A DNA stretch of 58,922 bases. It comes from Lichtheimia corymbifera B2541 (lineage: Eukaryota > Mucoromycota > Mucoromycetes > Mucorales > Lichtheimiaceae). Position 1 is the stretch's first letter; each line of letters begins with the position of its first letter. The translations under genes and the position numbers were made by a program. Below, one piece after another: positions 23,831 through 37,000 of the stretch. The notes under the pieces are model-generated. The model did not search any database and was not told the DNA's origin. It was given only the letters and a program-made list of their open reading frames with translations. The DNA is taken from NCBI GenBank assembly GCA_000697475.1, contig JNEU01000864.1:1-58922 (forward strand), read 5' to 3'.

Positions 23831-25502
23831 ATGGCCGATCCTTCAAATTCATCATATCCTTTCATTAACATCTCCTCTTCCGCATCTACTTCTTCCACAC
23901 ATGATCCCCTCCAATCAACAACACAACAAGAGCCATCATTGGTATCATTCTCAGACTATGGGCTGGCTTCCCATATCACCTCCACAACAACAAACATCGA
24001 CAACACAGCCGACGACATCACACAGCAAACGCCTTGCCACCTTTCTTCTAAACCATATTTCGCTCAACATGATGATGAACATTCTACTGCCTACTCCTCC
24101 GTGATGGCAGGTGAAGATTGCTCTTCTCCTCTTGCCTACACGGATTCTTCCCATCACTATGGTAACACCGTTGCAGGTTATCGGTCTAATAGTATGAAGC
24201 TGAAGAGAAGTGATCGTGTGCGTGCTATGATGGGTGCAGTGCCCATCGATATGCCACGTTTGTTTCCTTCTAATCCCAATACAGCAATGTACACATCAAG
24301 GTAAGTTACGTCAAGATGTACCTTATATGTATATGACTCACTAATTGCGTTATGTACAAAGGTCATATCATTTAACCATTGTGGAGCAGCCATTACAGTG
24401 TCGTGCATGTGGGTTTAGTACAAGTGATCGAAGACCCATGGATCCTGTTCCTGTGGTGCAACTTCATGTGTACGACGCACAAGGTGAGCTAGTGGATCCA
24501 GAGTAAGTTTTTTACATCTTTGTTTTTCTTTAACCACTTGTCATCATCAGCTAGAAGCTGATCTGCACCCGAGTGTACTAAAAATGACCAACCAAGCTCT
24601 TTTTCCATTTTAAAGGGCTCCTGAAAACCTCTTTTTCATATTGCACGTACGACTATGTTCGGTTGACATATCACAGGTTTATGAACACGTTCTACACCCT
24701 CATCTGGCAGATAGCCTACAGAACGAGCTCTCACGTCAAGGCAACATGGGACACCATCAGGCTTTTGCATCATCATCATCATCATCATCATCATCTTCGA
24801 GTATCATATCACCAGCAGCATCCCTTCCAGCGCAAATAGCACCATCAGCCACGATAGAAAAAGAAGAACCCAACACACCCGCCTTGTCCTCGGTTGCTGT
24901 ACTCGTTGGTTCCCTTGTCAGCTCACCATCAATATATACAGACCTCTACAAACATCGATCAATGTACTTTGCATTTCCAGACCTAAGTGTACGACTCGTT
25001 GGGCAGTTTCGTTTACAGTTTACGCTGTTTTCTCTCGGAAGGTACGTGTATGTGTGTGTGTGTGTGTTCATGTGTCTATGTGGGCTCCGCCCGTTTGCGT
25101 TTTTTTTTCTTGTGTCCCATTGTCCTACTGGAAACGATCTCTGGATTGATATCGGTACTAACCATTCTCGTATGATTACCACACACTCTTTTGCCTGCTA
25201 CTAGGAGCGACAAAGTCCTTGCAGAATCTTATTCTGAACCCTTTACGGTATATCCAGCAAAGCTGTTTCCAGGCATGCGAGGTAACAAAAAGAACGTAAA
25301 GTAAAATTCTATGGTTCCAGGCTCACACAAACTCCTAAAGAATCAAGCGAATTGGCCCTCCACCTTAATAGACAAGGTCTCCGGATACCCGTTCGCAGCA
25401 AGGAGCGTCCCAAAAGAAAAGTATCAGCATCAAATAAACAAGACTACTAGTATTTCATTTATGTTATTGGATGTTGTTCGATTGCGAGTTGCTATAAGGT
25501 AA
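23831..25502 (+). CDS. Velvet-domain transcription regulator, VelB-like
   Basis: Exons 23831-24300, 24362-24502, 24616-25041, 25205-25281 and 25321-25502 give about 431 aa. After a Ser/Thr-rich N-terminal region, the velvet domain starts near residue 157: SYHLTIVEQPLQCRACGFST, RRPMDPVPVVQLHVYDAQGE, LFFILHVRLCS. An insert of about 80 residues with a poly-Ser run follows. Then come VLVGSLVSSPSIYTDL, YFAFPDLSVRLVGQFRLQFT and SEPFTVYPAKLFPGMRGS. A long insert splitting the domain is typical of VelB. Velvet proteins bind DNA and couple development, light and secondary metabolism. The 3' end is uncertain: intron 4 would be only 39 nt, and the ending LRVAIR resembles the velvet terminus but the region between is not conserved. 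Confidence 0.85.
24769..24796. repeat. TCA trinucleotide run encoding poly-Ser
   Basis: In-frame TCA/ATC repeat in exon 3 of the velvet gene encoding about ten consecutive serines inside the domain-splitting insert. Confidence 0.85.
25047..25068. repeat. GT microsatellite in velvet intron 3
   Basis: A (TG)n run just after the donor site of the third intron of the velvet gene. Confidence 0.75.
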
Positions 25503-27745
25503 CCGCACACGCTCACACACTATCTCTTCCTAGATGTGCAACACAACACGGCATACGGATGGTGTTGCAATTGTTTACCCATCACACGGACCAGCAGTTT
25601 GGGAATGTAGCCATATTTTTGTGGGTCTGGTGACTTTAATTGCGCGCACCTGCTGCACTTTCAAAGGTGACATTTAGACGTCTTTGATATCAATTTCGAT
25701 TTCACTATTACTCCAATGCTTTTGTCAACTAGCATTATTTTCATGCACATCAAGTTACTTTGATACGTATGGAAGGGTGCGGATATACGGCGTTGATCTG
25801 AAACATGAAACTTTCGATTGGAAGAACTCCACAGATCCACGTTCTGACATATTATGCACGCGCTGTTGACACGTTTAAATCATCAGTTTCATTTTTACAC
25901 CAAAGCAACAGCAAAAAGAGCGCTGTAGATCAGCTGAGGAAAATACATGTCATCGGAAGACGTCAAGAACTCAAAGGACCACTCTGAATGATGAATGGTG
26001 CACCCGTGATACCTTATTGAAATACGCTATGGTAGCTGACGTATTCAGCGTATAATTGGGTGATCTGACTTTATTTCAAAGAGGTGTTTGGTGGAGGAAA
26101 ACAACCTCGTTACGACGTTGTGATTCCGCTACATTCAGATTCTTTTTTCTTTTACAGCATGGATGTCCCTTATCCATTACCCGATGTTGATGTTGATAAC
26201 GAGAGTTTGACAGCTGCATGGTTATTATGGGTAATACAGGTAATATATCCGCGAGTCGAAATGTAGCACTAACACAATTATAATCCCACGCTATGGAAGC
26301 ATTAGATCAATGTGGACAATCCTTCGCTTATCCCCGAGATAAAATTTATCAGCAGTTCCGTATTCTTCCAAGCGAATGAGATCAGCCACACACACATTGG
26401 GCACATCCACCTTATTAATAATGCTTACGTTTACTGGTGACAAGATCACTTCAGCATTTTACAATGTTGATCGTATACCATAGTAGTAGTACTAGTAGTA
26501 CCCAGCTCATTGTCTGATTTATATATGTACGGTCATTATGCAAGATGATGGGCTGTCATTGTAGCTGAGGAGAAAATGACTGTGGTGGGTCCCTGGGACA
26601 AATGATTGGCATGTTGTGAGATAGGGCAGCTAGCAAGCATGAAGCCAAAGTAGCTTCTACTTTTACGTCAATGAAGTAGACGGCTTCCTCCAGGTACGAT
26701 CTGCGCGCAATCGCGGAGAAACGAGCTCGGCAACTCTCACACATACTCTACATAGCAATTAGACCATCCCTTGTGAGTCTTTTTTCGGAGACGTTTGTTC
26801 ATACAACGCCAATATCAGATCACAAGCACATGCAAAGCTGATTTACCATAACAAGCAAGCGCTCATACACTGTGTAACTTGTCATCATTCCGGAACGTTG
26901 GTACATAACTCCCGTCAAAACACCGCCCATTCACCATTTACCCTGAAACCTGGCACTTGGACTAGCTCAAAATAAAGATCCAATTTTTTTAAATGGATTT
27001 GACTTGCAATATTTGCCTTATGTATATCTGTACTCTTTTGCATTAGAAGGGCCTTCGAATCCACATCGATCAAGCTGATGCGTTATTAAGATTGACAGCT
27101 GTGGTGCATAAGGTGTGAAACCAAACCGGCAATCAATGTTTAAGATCTGAGCACTAATGGGGGGGTAAAAGAGGTGCCGTAATCACGCTACTCTTTATCC
27201 TCGGCGGACGTAATTTAGGTAAGTGGATTATAGAGCCAAAGCGATCCCATAGAAATATAACAACGAAATCGTACAGTGCGTGTTGTATTAATAAGATGAA
27301 GATGATTGGCGAAGGCAGAAGAAATGAAAATGTTGGGGTCGGGTTGGACAAATGCTTTGTGGGGGGTGGGTGCTATCCATAAACAGTCGACATTTTCATG
27401 CGGGCGCTGCAGAACATAGAGACAATCAATGCAGATATGCTTGCACGCATTAAAAATTTAACTTGAAGCATACGCTTTTTATTTCATGTTATGAAAAAAT
27501 GGACCCTGTGTACTTTTATGATGAAGACGATCATGGGTTGGGTGGCCAGCATGACAATTCAAGATCTACATAGTTGAAGGGTTGTCTATAATAATAGGCG
27601 TACTATCAACAATGGGCCGTAATGGCTGTCAAAAAGAAAGCTAGTTAGTTACCTTGACCTCGTGACTGCATATACTTTCATTTTCTGCTGCAGGATCCAT
27701 GCACCATTTGTTCTCTTTCTCTTTTCTCCAAGTGCAACAGCAACC
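25503..27745. other. Gene-poor 2.2-kb region
   Basis: All frames are short (60-80 codons) and show no domain. No tRNA, repeat or transposon was recognised. A G-run lies at 27158-27165 and a G-rich stretch at 27360-27368. The stretch may contain the 3' UTR of the velvet gene and the TatD promoter. Confidence 0.45.
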
Positions 27746-28910
27746 ATGATTGATGTTCATGCGCATATCAACTACAGCAACTTTCCACGCGACAACACGG
27801 TGTCTGGTGCTGGTGATGATGAGAACAAACCTACTCTGGATACGATGATAAATCATGCCAAGAACGCATCCATCCAGCATATTGTTGCCGTATCAGAATC
27901 AATCCACGACGCGCATGATATTTTCGAGATTGCAGCAGCCTCTGACAATTTTATTTGGCCTGCCAGGGGTCTTCATCCTGTTCAATGCGATGATAACAAG
28001 GATGAGCGATCAGTGAATTGGAATGATTTTGAGATGTTTGAGCCATTGCTGCAAGATGCCATCCAACACAAAAAGATATGCTGTATTGGTGAAGGTATGC
28101 TCTCTGTGTGCATGCCTCATATGCGAACGAAGGTGTAGCTAATTGTATCATTATCAAGTGGGATTGGACTTTACGCCTCGTATCCTTGCCAACAACAGTG
28201 GGAATCAGACTCAAGATGAGATTAAGGACATGCAACGCGCCATTTTCAAGCGGCAGGTGCAAATGGCCATGGAAGCTAATCTCCCCGTCAATGTGCATTC
28301 GAGGTAGACCTAGAACCAAACACACTGTGAAGGGTATAGTCATTGATATGCAATATAGGTCGGCTGGACACCACGCTTTGGATATCTTGTATGAATGCAA
28401 GGCGACAAAGGTGATCATGCATGCGTTTGATGGCAGGTATGTATGGAGTAGTGATGGTTTATTCTACTGTCAAGATGTTTAATCATTCATGGGTCACAGA
28501 GCATCATATACAAAGAAAGCTGTGGAGGCAGGGTAAGCATATATAAGTTCTTCTTGTATACATTCCTTATGCGTTATTATCATTAGCTACTACTTTTCGA
28601 TAGCACCTATTGTTGTTCGATCACCTCAAAAGCAAACTCTCGTCAAGAATGTACCGCTTTCGAATCTTTTACTAGAATCGGATGCACCAGCTCTTGGGCC
28701 AGAAAAGGGTGTGGATAATGAGCCGGCTAATCTTATGATGGCAGCAAGAGAAATTGCGCGTATCAAGGAGATTTCTTTGGATCAAGTGGTAAGAAAAAGA
28801 CATGAATATAGCCGGCATCCAGTAATTGACGATGATGGTATGGGTCATAGATTGAAGCTACTACAAGCAATGCACGCCAGCTCTTTTCATGTTGGGAAGG
28901 TGCTGCATAA
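27746..28910 (+). CDS. TatD-family metal-dependent hydrolase
   Basis: Exons 27746-28094, 28159-28303, 28359-28436, 28500-28532, 28587-28788 and 28851-28910 give 288 aa. The TIM-barrel metal ligands of the family are present: DVHAHI (HxH), GEVGLD (Glu), NVHSR (His), MHAFDG (His) and [14 protein letters not shown] (Asp). TatD proteins are Mg-dependent 3'-5' DNases/RNases linked to DNA repair and apoptotic-type degradation. The short PALGPEKG loop is more like TATDN3 than TATDN1, but subfamily placement is tentative. The stop lies 95 bp before the next gene's ATG. Confidence 0.9.
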
Positions 28911-29005
28911 CGTGACTAGAACCATCCTCATTCAGTGGGTTCTTTGTGCGGGGCGCCCTTCTTCTTCCCGCTTCCCTTTTCACTTTCTAAAATCCCGATC
29001 GCAGA

Positions 29006-32000
29006 ATGACCACGTCCAAATACGAAGAATCGATTAAAGACCTCACTTCCACTGATGACAACAAACGACTAAAAGCCCTTCGCTTTATTAAAAACTCGGT
29101 CATTGGCAACAAGACTAAGAAGGATCTTTACATAAAGCTGGGTGTTGTACAAAAGTATGGGTTCATGAGTGTTCTTCATTTCTTTTCCCTCTTCTTCTTC
29201 TTCCTCTTGCTTCGAATCGCCTGCCATACTCATTGCCGTTGTTTTTACTTTATACAGGCTTGTTGAATATCTCACGCTTCCTGATACAACATCATACGAT
29301 CTCAAGATTCAAACGGCCACTGTTCTCGGCAGCATAGCACATGGCAAGTTAATATGACATGTCTATGATTGTGTATACTGACATGGGATCTATTGTAGGC
29401 AAGGATGAGAATGTATCAGTGGTGATCTCCACGGCGCTATTGGGCCTTTGTTGGATGTACTCAGCTTGCGACGCGACTTGCCTACGATGGATGCAATTCG
29501 AGAAAAGCGTAAATTGTTGGAGGCAGTAACACGTGCATTGAAGTCTATTTTCGCATGCCCAAAGACACCCAAGGATGATATCTTTATGGTAAGTGATGAA
29601 GGATCCATAAACACAACACGTACACACACGCACACACACTACGTGTACCCACATTTATCCCCCGCTGGATCGCCGATTGCATGAACGAATCAAGACGCTG
29701 TGTAGCTTATATTCCGTTGTTTATGCAGGAAAGACACATTGCAGATCTGGTCACACTCTTGGATGCCACCTCCTCGTACTTGTGCCAACAAGGTCGACCC
29801 AGCGCTACATCGGAGAGTTTATCGTTTGGGATGATTGCCGAATTCACTGCTGCTGTTGTTGCTAAATGCTGTGACACTCAAGAACAACAAGTCCAATTGG
29901 CCTCTGCTGGCGTTATTCCACCTCTCGTCAATCTTTTACATTCAGGCCATATCAAGGTAAACAAGTGGGACCGATATCAAATGCATAATTCTAAAGAACA
30001 CTTTGTGTCTTAGGCTCAAGAAGCTGCATTGGATGCTCTGGCCACATTATGTCGTGAAAACAGTGAATTGGGCGAAATCATCATTCATGCAAAGCGTAAG
30101 TGACATTGGGTATACTTTTAGTCATGGGACTCATACTGGATGATGCATATAGCCTTTGATTCAAATCAGCTCACTACTGCTACCATGTTGGATTTCGTGA
30201 AGGACAGGTGCCCCAATATGCGTTTGATTGCTGCAACATGGTAAGAAAGGTCATTTTGTATGATGGATGTGTAATATGCTCATTATGCAACATATATAGT
30301 TTGACCAATCTTTATCGCACCGGTGTATTTACTGAGCCCTTTAATGAGATTGTCCTTGTGGTGCTGCCAGCTTTAGTCAAACTCTTGAAGGATCCATCAG
30401 GCGATATCCAAGAACGTGCTCCTTTGGTATTGGCAGATTTGGTCAAGGATAGCGAGGACATGCAAAAGGCTGCCTATGACGCGGATGCAATTTCAAAGTT
30501 GGCAGAATTGTTGTCGAGTGCCTCCACCAAAGAGAATGAAGAAGATTCCAAAGAACGAATCGGTGTTCCAGGTGTTGGAAGTGTTGCTAAACGCAAGGAA
30601 AAGATCCGTGAGGTAAAAGAGATCATGGCAGTGTCAAGAAAGCACCTTGGGCTGACTCAATGCTTTTTGTTATCATAGAACTCGCTTATTGCCATTGCAG
30701 CAGCATCGTTATTGAAGGAAGAATGTCGAACACAGGTAGGTTAATGGATAAGAGTATGGTTGGATCATGCACTTACGAAACGATGGTGGGATAGGCCATT
30801 GATTCCAAGGTACTTCCTCATGTTGTGTCGGCATTACAAAGCAAATATCCGCACGTCAGGTTGGCAGCATGCCAGTGTGCAAAGTCCCTATCACGAAGCG
30901 TCAGCAATTTAAGGACAAGTCTGGTGGATGCAGGTGTGGCCACGCCGTTGTTGAAGCTCTTATATGATGAATCCACCGTGATCCAGGCAGCTGCATGTGG
31001 TGCCCTTTGTAACCTTACCTTGGACTTTTCACCTATGAAAAAGGTAAATAGTCAAAGTCATGTGTTGAGTTGCAGCATGGATGATTGATTATAGCAATCT
31101 TAGAACGTGATTGATGCTGGTGCTATTGATCGCTTCGTTGAATATGCCAAATCGGATGATCCCAAGCTACAACTTAATGGCGTGTGGGCACTGAATAGTT
31201 TATTATACAAGGCGGATCTACAAGCAAAGAAGGCTGTAATGAAGTCATTGACATACGATACTTTGATCGAGCTGTTGCATGAACCAGATATGGGAATCCA
31301 AGAACAAGCCTTGGAGATTGTGCGGAATTTGGTGTGTGGACAACAAGAGGTAAGATACACCTATGATAAAAGGGTTTATTGTAGCTCATAAGAATGAAAT
31401 GAATAGGATGTTGAGCACGTGATTGATGGGATTGGCAAAGATGATCTGCTTGATGTATTGGAGAGCAAGCTGCAAGTGACATCCAACATGGGGCTGGAAG
31501 GAGAAGATAGCAGCACAATGGCATCCGTAAGTAGAAACAGAGATAGGATGACATTTGATACTGATTATTCTGATCATAGATTTTGGAGCCTGCACTTTAC
31601 ATTATAACAAACATGTCAAGCAGTTACGAGGAACCAAGAAGGCTATTAATGAGTCGACCAAACATTGTCAACAGCGTGGCATCGCATTTGGTAAGTTGTG
31701 ATGATCAAGAATAATCGTATGTTATACTAATCAAGGTACTTTATTTTAAAGTCTCATCCCGCCCCCAATATCCGAGTTGCGGCAGTATGGTGTATTATCA
31801 ACTGGACGTGGATCACATGTGACGATGATGAAGATGGTAAATGCTGGGATAGAAAAAAAACTTATTTGGGAAAGATTTCGCTGACATTCCTGCAACAGCA
31901 TTGGCCGAACGAGTGAATCGACTACGAGCGCTTGGTGTGGAGCAACAATTACGAGTGATGGAAAAGGATTCTTCTCGAGATGTGAGAGATAGAGTAAGAA

Positions 32001-32035
32001 CTGCTTTAGATCAAATGACTGCTCTTGAATCATAA
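29006..32035 (+). CDS. GID5: Armadillo-repeat protein ARMC8 / Gid5 (Vid28), with apparent frameshift
   Basis: There are 14 exons: 29006-29154, 29258-29343, 29399-29588, 29729-29956, 30014-30095, 30153-30240, 30300-30612, 30679-30735, 30795-31043, 31104-31349, 31407-31526, 31580-31690, 31752-31836, 31899-32035. ARM-type helices run through the whole protein (KALRFIKNSVIGN, ATVLGSIAHGKDENVS, VRLAAC.CAKSLSRSV, LQLNGVWALNSLLY). Order and spacing match ARMC8, the scaffold of the GID/CTLH ubiquitin ligase. Intron 2 (29344-29398) has a GC donor. Exon 3 cannot be read in one frame: it begins KDENVSVV, but from about 29424 the conserved continuation DLHGAIGPLLDVL is one base out of phase. This is either a sequencing error or a real lesion. 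Confidence 0.85.
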
Positions 32036-32180
32036 TATAAAAAGTATACATTTTCCTACTTGCGCAACTCCCCTGAAAAGTGGTTCTTGATGTGACTGTA
32101 TTAAGGCGATCCATGAATAATGTGTGGGTGTGGCTGGAATATGCCCAGAGGTTGGGGTGCTCTTCTTCTTCCATAGCGAC

Positions 32181-33779
32181 ATGTCCTTTATCACCGAGCC
32201 AATTGCCTGGGCAACCGGCATTCCAGAGCCGACGTTACGTTTGCTCATGACCATCGGGCTGGCCTATCCTATTGCTCGCATGTACAAGCAAATGTACTTG
32301 ACTCGTGAACTCAAGGGCCCCATTAGTGCAGCAACTGTCAGTGAGCGGAACCTGTTTATCCTATTGACAGGTCTTGGCTTATCGCTCTTTTTCAATGGAT
32401 CTGATATCTATCATTCGTTGCTTACGGTGTCGGTCAGCTATGGTATCATGTATCTCGCCAATCGTCAAGGAAATCGAAAGTTGGGTACAGCCGGCGTATG
32501 GATCTTTAACAGCATCTATCTTTTGGGAGCCTATTATTTCACTGCCACCGACGATTATGATGTTACATGGACTATGCCACAATGCATTCTTTGCTTGCGT
32601 CTTATGGGTTTCAGCTTTGATTATCAAGATGGAGCTGTCTCCAAGGTAACCGTGGAAGGTCCTGAGCCCACCCGTAAAGCTGAACAAGCCAGCGATCATG
32701 CGACCAATATTCGGCCCACCGCCGAAAAGAAGCCCCCTAGTCAGTTGCCATTGTCATTCTCGGCTGATACTCCTTTGGAGGAGCTTCCAGAGTTCATCCA
32801 GGTCTTGGGTTACTGCTATTATCCTTCCGCTTTCTTGGTCGGTCCTCAATTCTCCTTCTCGCTTTATCGTCGCTGGTTAGCATCCTCGCCTTTTATCACC
32901 AATGAAACCGTCAACGATCAAGAGGAAGCTGAAAAGGCACAGATGCGTTATGTATTCAAGTGCGTTGGTTTGGCCATCACCTATCTTGTATTGCAGCAGG
33001 GTATTGGTGCAATGTATCCTACATCCTATCTATTGACCGAGGAATATGCATCGTTATGCTTCTTGAAGCGTGTATGGATTATGATGGTGACCGGCAAGTT
33101 TGTCTACAACAAGTACATTGGCGTGTGGATGTTGACTGAAGGTAAGGGTAACGATTATATAAAGAAAAGGATAATAGCGCTGATGGGATGATATGTGTTA
33201 GGTGCTTCTGCTTACTTTGGTATTTCATACGATGGCCGTGATGGCGAGGGTAATTCGCTTTACGGTGGCCTTGCCAATGCAATCCCCAGTCAATTTGAAA
33301 CAGCTACTTCGATTGATCACGTGATTGGTGCTTTCAACATTAATACCAACTTGTGGACCAAGTACTATGTCTTCAAGCGACTACGATTTCTGAACAACAA
33401 GTTGCTTTCACAAGTGGGCGCTTTGGCTTTCCTCGCTATCTGGCATGGATTCCATATTGCTTACTTTACAACATTTTTATCCGAGTTCCTCTGTGTCATG
33501 TGCGAAGGTGTCCTACGCAAACGTCTTTTACCCCTTGTTCAGCCTTACACGGCAAAGAACCCCATTGCGTACTATGCATGGAAGATTGTCAGTTGGATGA
33601 CATGCTGCGCTACATTGTATTATTCTATTATTCAGTTTGACCTCCTCAAGCTTGGAAAGGCATGGATTGCATACAAGAATGTGTACTTTTTGGGCCATTT
33701 GATCATTGCTGTCATTCTCCTTGGCAACAAGTACGTCTTGGGTCCTCTTGTTCGTCATCCCAAGGCCAAAACCAACTAG
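32181..33779 (+). CDS. MBOAT-family lysophospholipid acyltransferase
   Basis: Exons 32181-33141 and 33202-33779 give 512 aa. The protein is polytopic with about 10 hydrophobic segments. The MBOAT catalytic pair is visible: an Asn in NINTNLWTKYYVFKRLRF and the invariant His in LAIWHGFHIAYF. The block QVLGYCYYPSAFLVGPQFSF is typical of the LPCAT/ALE1 (MBOAT1/2/5) group, which re-acylates lysophospholipids in the ER membrane (Lands cycle). Substrate preference cannot be told. The start is the first ATG of MSFITEPIAWATGIPEPTLR, preceded in frame by pyrimidine-rich leader. Confidence 0.92.
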
Positions 33780-34035
33780 AAAATCTGCACCATTTCATTA
33801 CAACAATTCCCCATCCATCGTCATTTTATCATCCTTCTTGCACTATATAAAGAATCATTTGATCAAACTAGACATGGAATATGCATGAATTTACAACCGC
33901 ATCTTTATTGATTGGAAAACACGTCATTTAACATCAAATAACGGCAACATAAAGTGGGCAGAATAATCGCATTGGAAATACGCGTTCCGGACTTGTCTTG
34001 TGTCAAACACTTGTTGGTTCCGTTCCCATTGCAAA
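33780..34035. other. Short intergenic region
   Basis: 3' region of the acyltransferase and 5' region of the RNB protein. Nothing specific recognised. Confidence 0.4.
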
Positions 34036-37000
34036 ATGAACTTTCCACACAATAACGTAAAGACTTCCATTGGGCAATCCTCTTGAAACCACACTAACTT
34101 GCGTGTGTTTTATAGGGTCGAAGAACGAATGCCAACTGGCGATCAAGGCCTGTCAATGCGGGATACCGACACTCGCCATCCAACTTCAATGCACCTCGTA
34201 GCTCACCTTCGACTTCGCCAGGCACTCCAAGCACACGTAGTACTCGAAGCGTATCACCAACGGGGACTTGGAGACAACGATCACCATTGATAGCCAATCA
34301 GTCACTCGTGGAGCCTCATCAACAACAACAGCAGCAGCAGGGGCTTGAAGGTGCCAGTGCCCAGTGGCAGTCGTGGAACCGTGATACGCCATCCAGTCTA
34401 CAAAACAACACGAGGACGACGACGACGACGACGACGAATACAGCACTTGAATCTGGATGGAATATGAGTAGCAGTAGTAGCAGCAATCGAGATGCATCTT
34501 TGCATAAGGATGGCGATGACAGCAGCAGTATTTGGAACGACGACTGGGATGACAACAACGACTTCCCTACCCCACATTTGGATAATCCGACAACTACTAC
34601 TACGGCACACAATCATCTTGAACGTAGTGGATGGTCTCCTGAACCACCAGAGGATACACCAACTTCTTTGACTACGACAAAAACAACCGGTTTGACGCCT
34701 GATCCAGTGATACAATCACCACCACCACAACCACCACAACCACCAGCAGCGTCGTTATCTTATCAAGGGGATGAAATCATCAGACACGAATTCTTTTTGG
34801 CACGTGGAAGAAAAGACTCGCGCAACATATCCATTGACGACATACTTGTGAGGACAATTCGTCGTAAAGGATCACCAGCTACGCAGCATAGTCAATCTCC
34901 ATCCATATCATCACCACCGCCCAATGGCATCAATGCATCACCTTTTATGTATCCTTCCTATGTCGGTACCCCATCCACCGATCATTATAACCAATACAAG
35001 AATGAAGGAAAATTACAACAACGCACAAAGGATACATCCCCATATCGCTCTCAAAAGCGTAAGTGATTATATATATATCTACATGTTGAATGATCAAGAA
35101 ACTTATTCATTACAATAGCTCCCGCATTCACTGGTGGTGCTATGCATCCGGATGATCAGTATCAAGCCATTTACAAGCCTTATCCAAGCATCGAAGACAT
35201 GGAGGAAAAGGTTTCTATCGGCGAACTACATCGTGGTGTGCTTCGTATCAATCGCCGTAATCGCTACGATTCCTATGTTACAGTGGAAGATCTTGATGAG
35301 GATGTTTATATCGGTGGAGAACTACTTCGCAACCGAGCATTTGATGGAGACGTTGTTGCTGTACGACTCGTGGACGTGGATGAAGTGTGGAACAAACGCA
35401 AAGAGAAACAACGCAAGCATGGTGCTGGAAATGGAGGCTATCGTACGGTCGAAGCACCGGCTGGTATGGAGTTGTTCATGTTTGAAGAAGAACAAGTTGA
35501 GCAAGATGATGAGGATTTGACCAAGCCAAAATATGCTGGCGAAGTGATCGGAATATTGGATCATCCGGAAGAACGGGTCACTGTTGGATATCTTCAAATT
35601 GAGCAGAACACCAGCAATTACAACGATTCCCAAGGCTTATACCACAGTCCTCCACAACACATGAAAAAACCAAAGATCATCTTTCGACCCCTCGACACTC
35701 GTACACCTTTGTTCATTATTCATGAAAAGGATGCCCCTCAAGACTTTATGACACGGCAAAGCTATTATACATCTACTTTGTTGGTGGTAAGTATACATAT
35801 CTCGTTTTCTCGCATAGCATGAGCTTAATCCATTATTCGGTTTTATAGGCAAAGATTGTCGAGTGGTCTATCTACAAGCGACGTCCAAAAGGAAAGATTA
35901 TGAAGGTTCTCGGCATGGTTGGTGACATGAAAGTGGAAACGGATGCCATTCTTGCAAGAAGTGGTATCAAGATGAAGCCGTATCCTTCAGTGGCTCGTGA
36001 TGCTTTACCCAAGATACCGTGGACTATACCCGAAGACGAGATCAGCAAACGTACCGATTATCGGTCTCATATAACATTTAGCATTGATCCAGATACCGCA
36101 AAAGGTACGGTTATATATATCATTCTATGGATGACGCCCATCTTATTCCTTTTATATATCGTAGATCTCGATGATATCTTACATATCAAACGGCTTGAAG
36201 ATGGAGGATTTCAAGTTGGCGTACATATCGCAGATGTCTCCTATTTTATCCCAGCACATACACCATTAGATACTGAGGCCCGTGAGCGAGCAACAAGTAC
36301 ATATTTGGTGAATGACGTTATACCAATGCTTCCAATCACTTTGGCAGAGGAGTTGTGTAGCTTGAACCCAGGAAAAGATCGGTAAGTAGTATTGGAGGAT
36401 CCCATGGAACAAAACAATCTCACCTCCTCGTTATAGGTTGGCATTTTCTGTTGTATGGGAAATGGATGATGAAGCCAATATACGTTCAACTTGGTTTGGA
36501 AAGACCGTTGTATGGTAAGCTTAGCAATGACTATGCCACACTATATACTTATTTATACCATAACTTGATGTAGTTCAAGAGCCAAATTATCCTACAACGA
36601 TGCTCAACAAGTGCTGGAAGGTGGTCAGCTGCCACAATCAGCTTCACTGGTCGATCCCAATCAAGCTTCTGATATTGAAACTTCAATCAAAGATTTGATG
36701 GCTCTTGCTCGTCACTTGAGGAAACGCAGATTTGCTAATGGCGCGCTGGCTCTTGAATCTGTCAAGCTGATACTCGATTTTGATGAGGAAGGGGAGCCTA
36801 CTGCAGTATCCAATTTCGAAGCTCAAGATTCAAACAAGCTCATTGAAGAATTCATGCTTCTTGCCAATACACATGTTGCCCAAAAGATTAGCTCAACCTA
36901 CAACAGGGAAGCATTACTTCGTCGACATGCACCACCTATTCTTCGACGCATGGTATGTTCCTTTATTATCAATGACAGAAGAGCGGTCCACTCATTACTG

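Noticed and set aside
26556..26744. Short minus-strand Cys/Ala-rich frame in the 25.5-27.7 kb gap
   Set aside because: 62 codons, no conserved motif and no splice partner frames; not distinguishable from chance.
29006..32035. Treating the ARMC8-like locus as two separate genes split at the frameshift
   Set aside because: Armadillo repeats on both sides align collinearly with one ARMC8 protein, and the exon structure continues without a promoter-sized gap.
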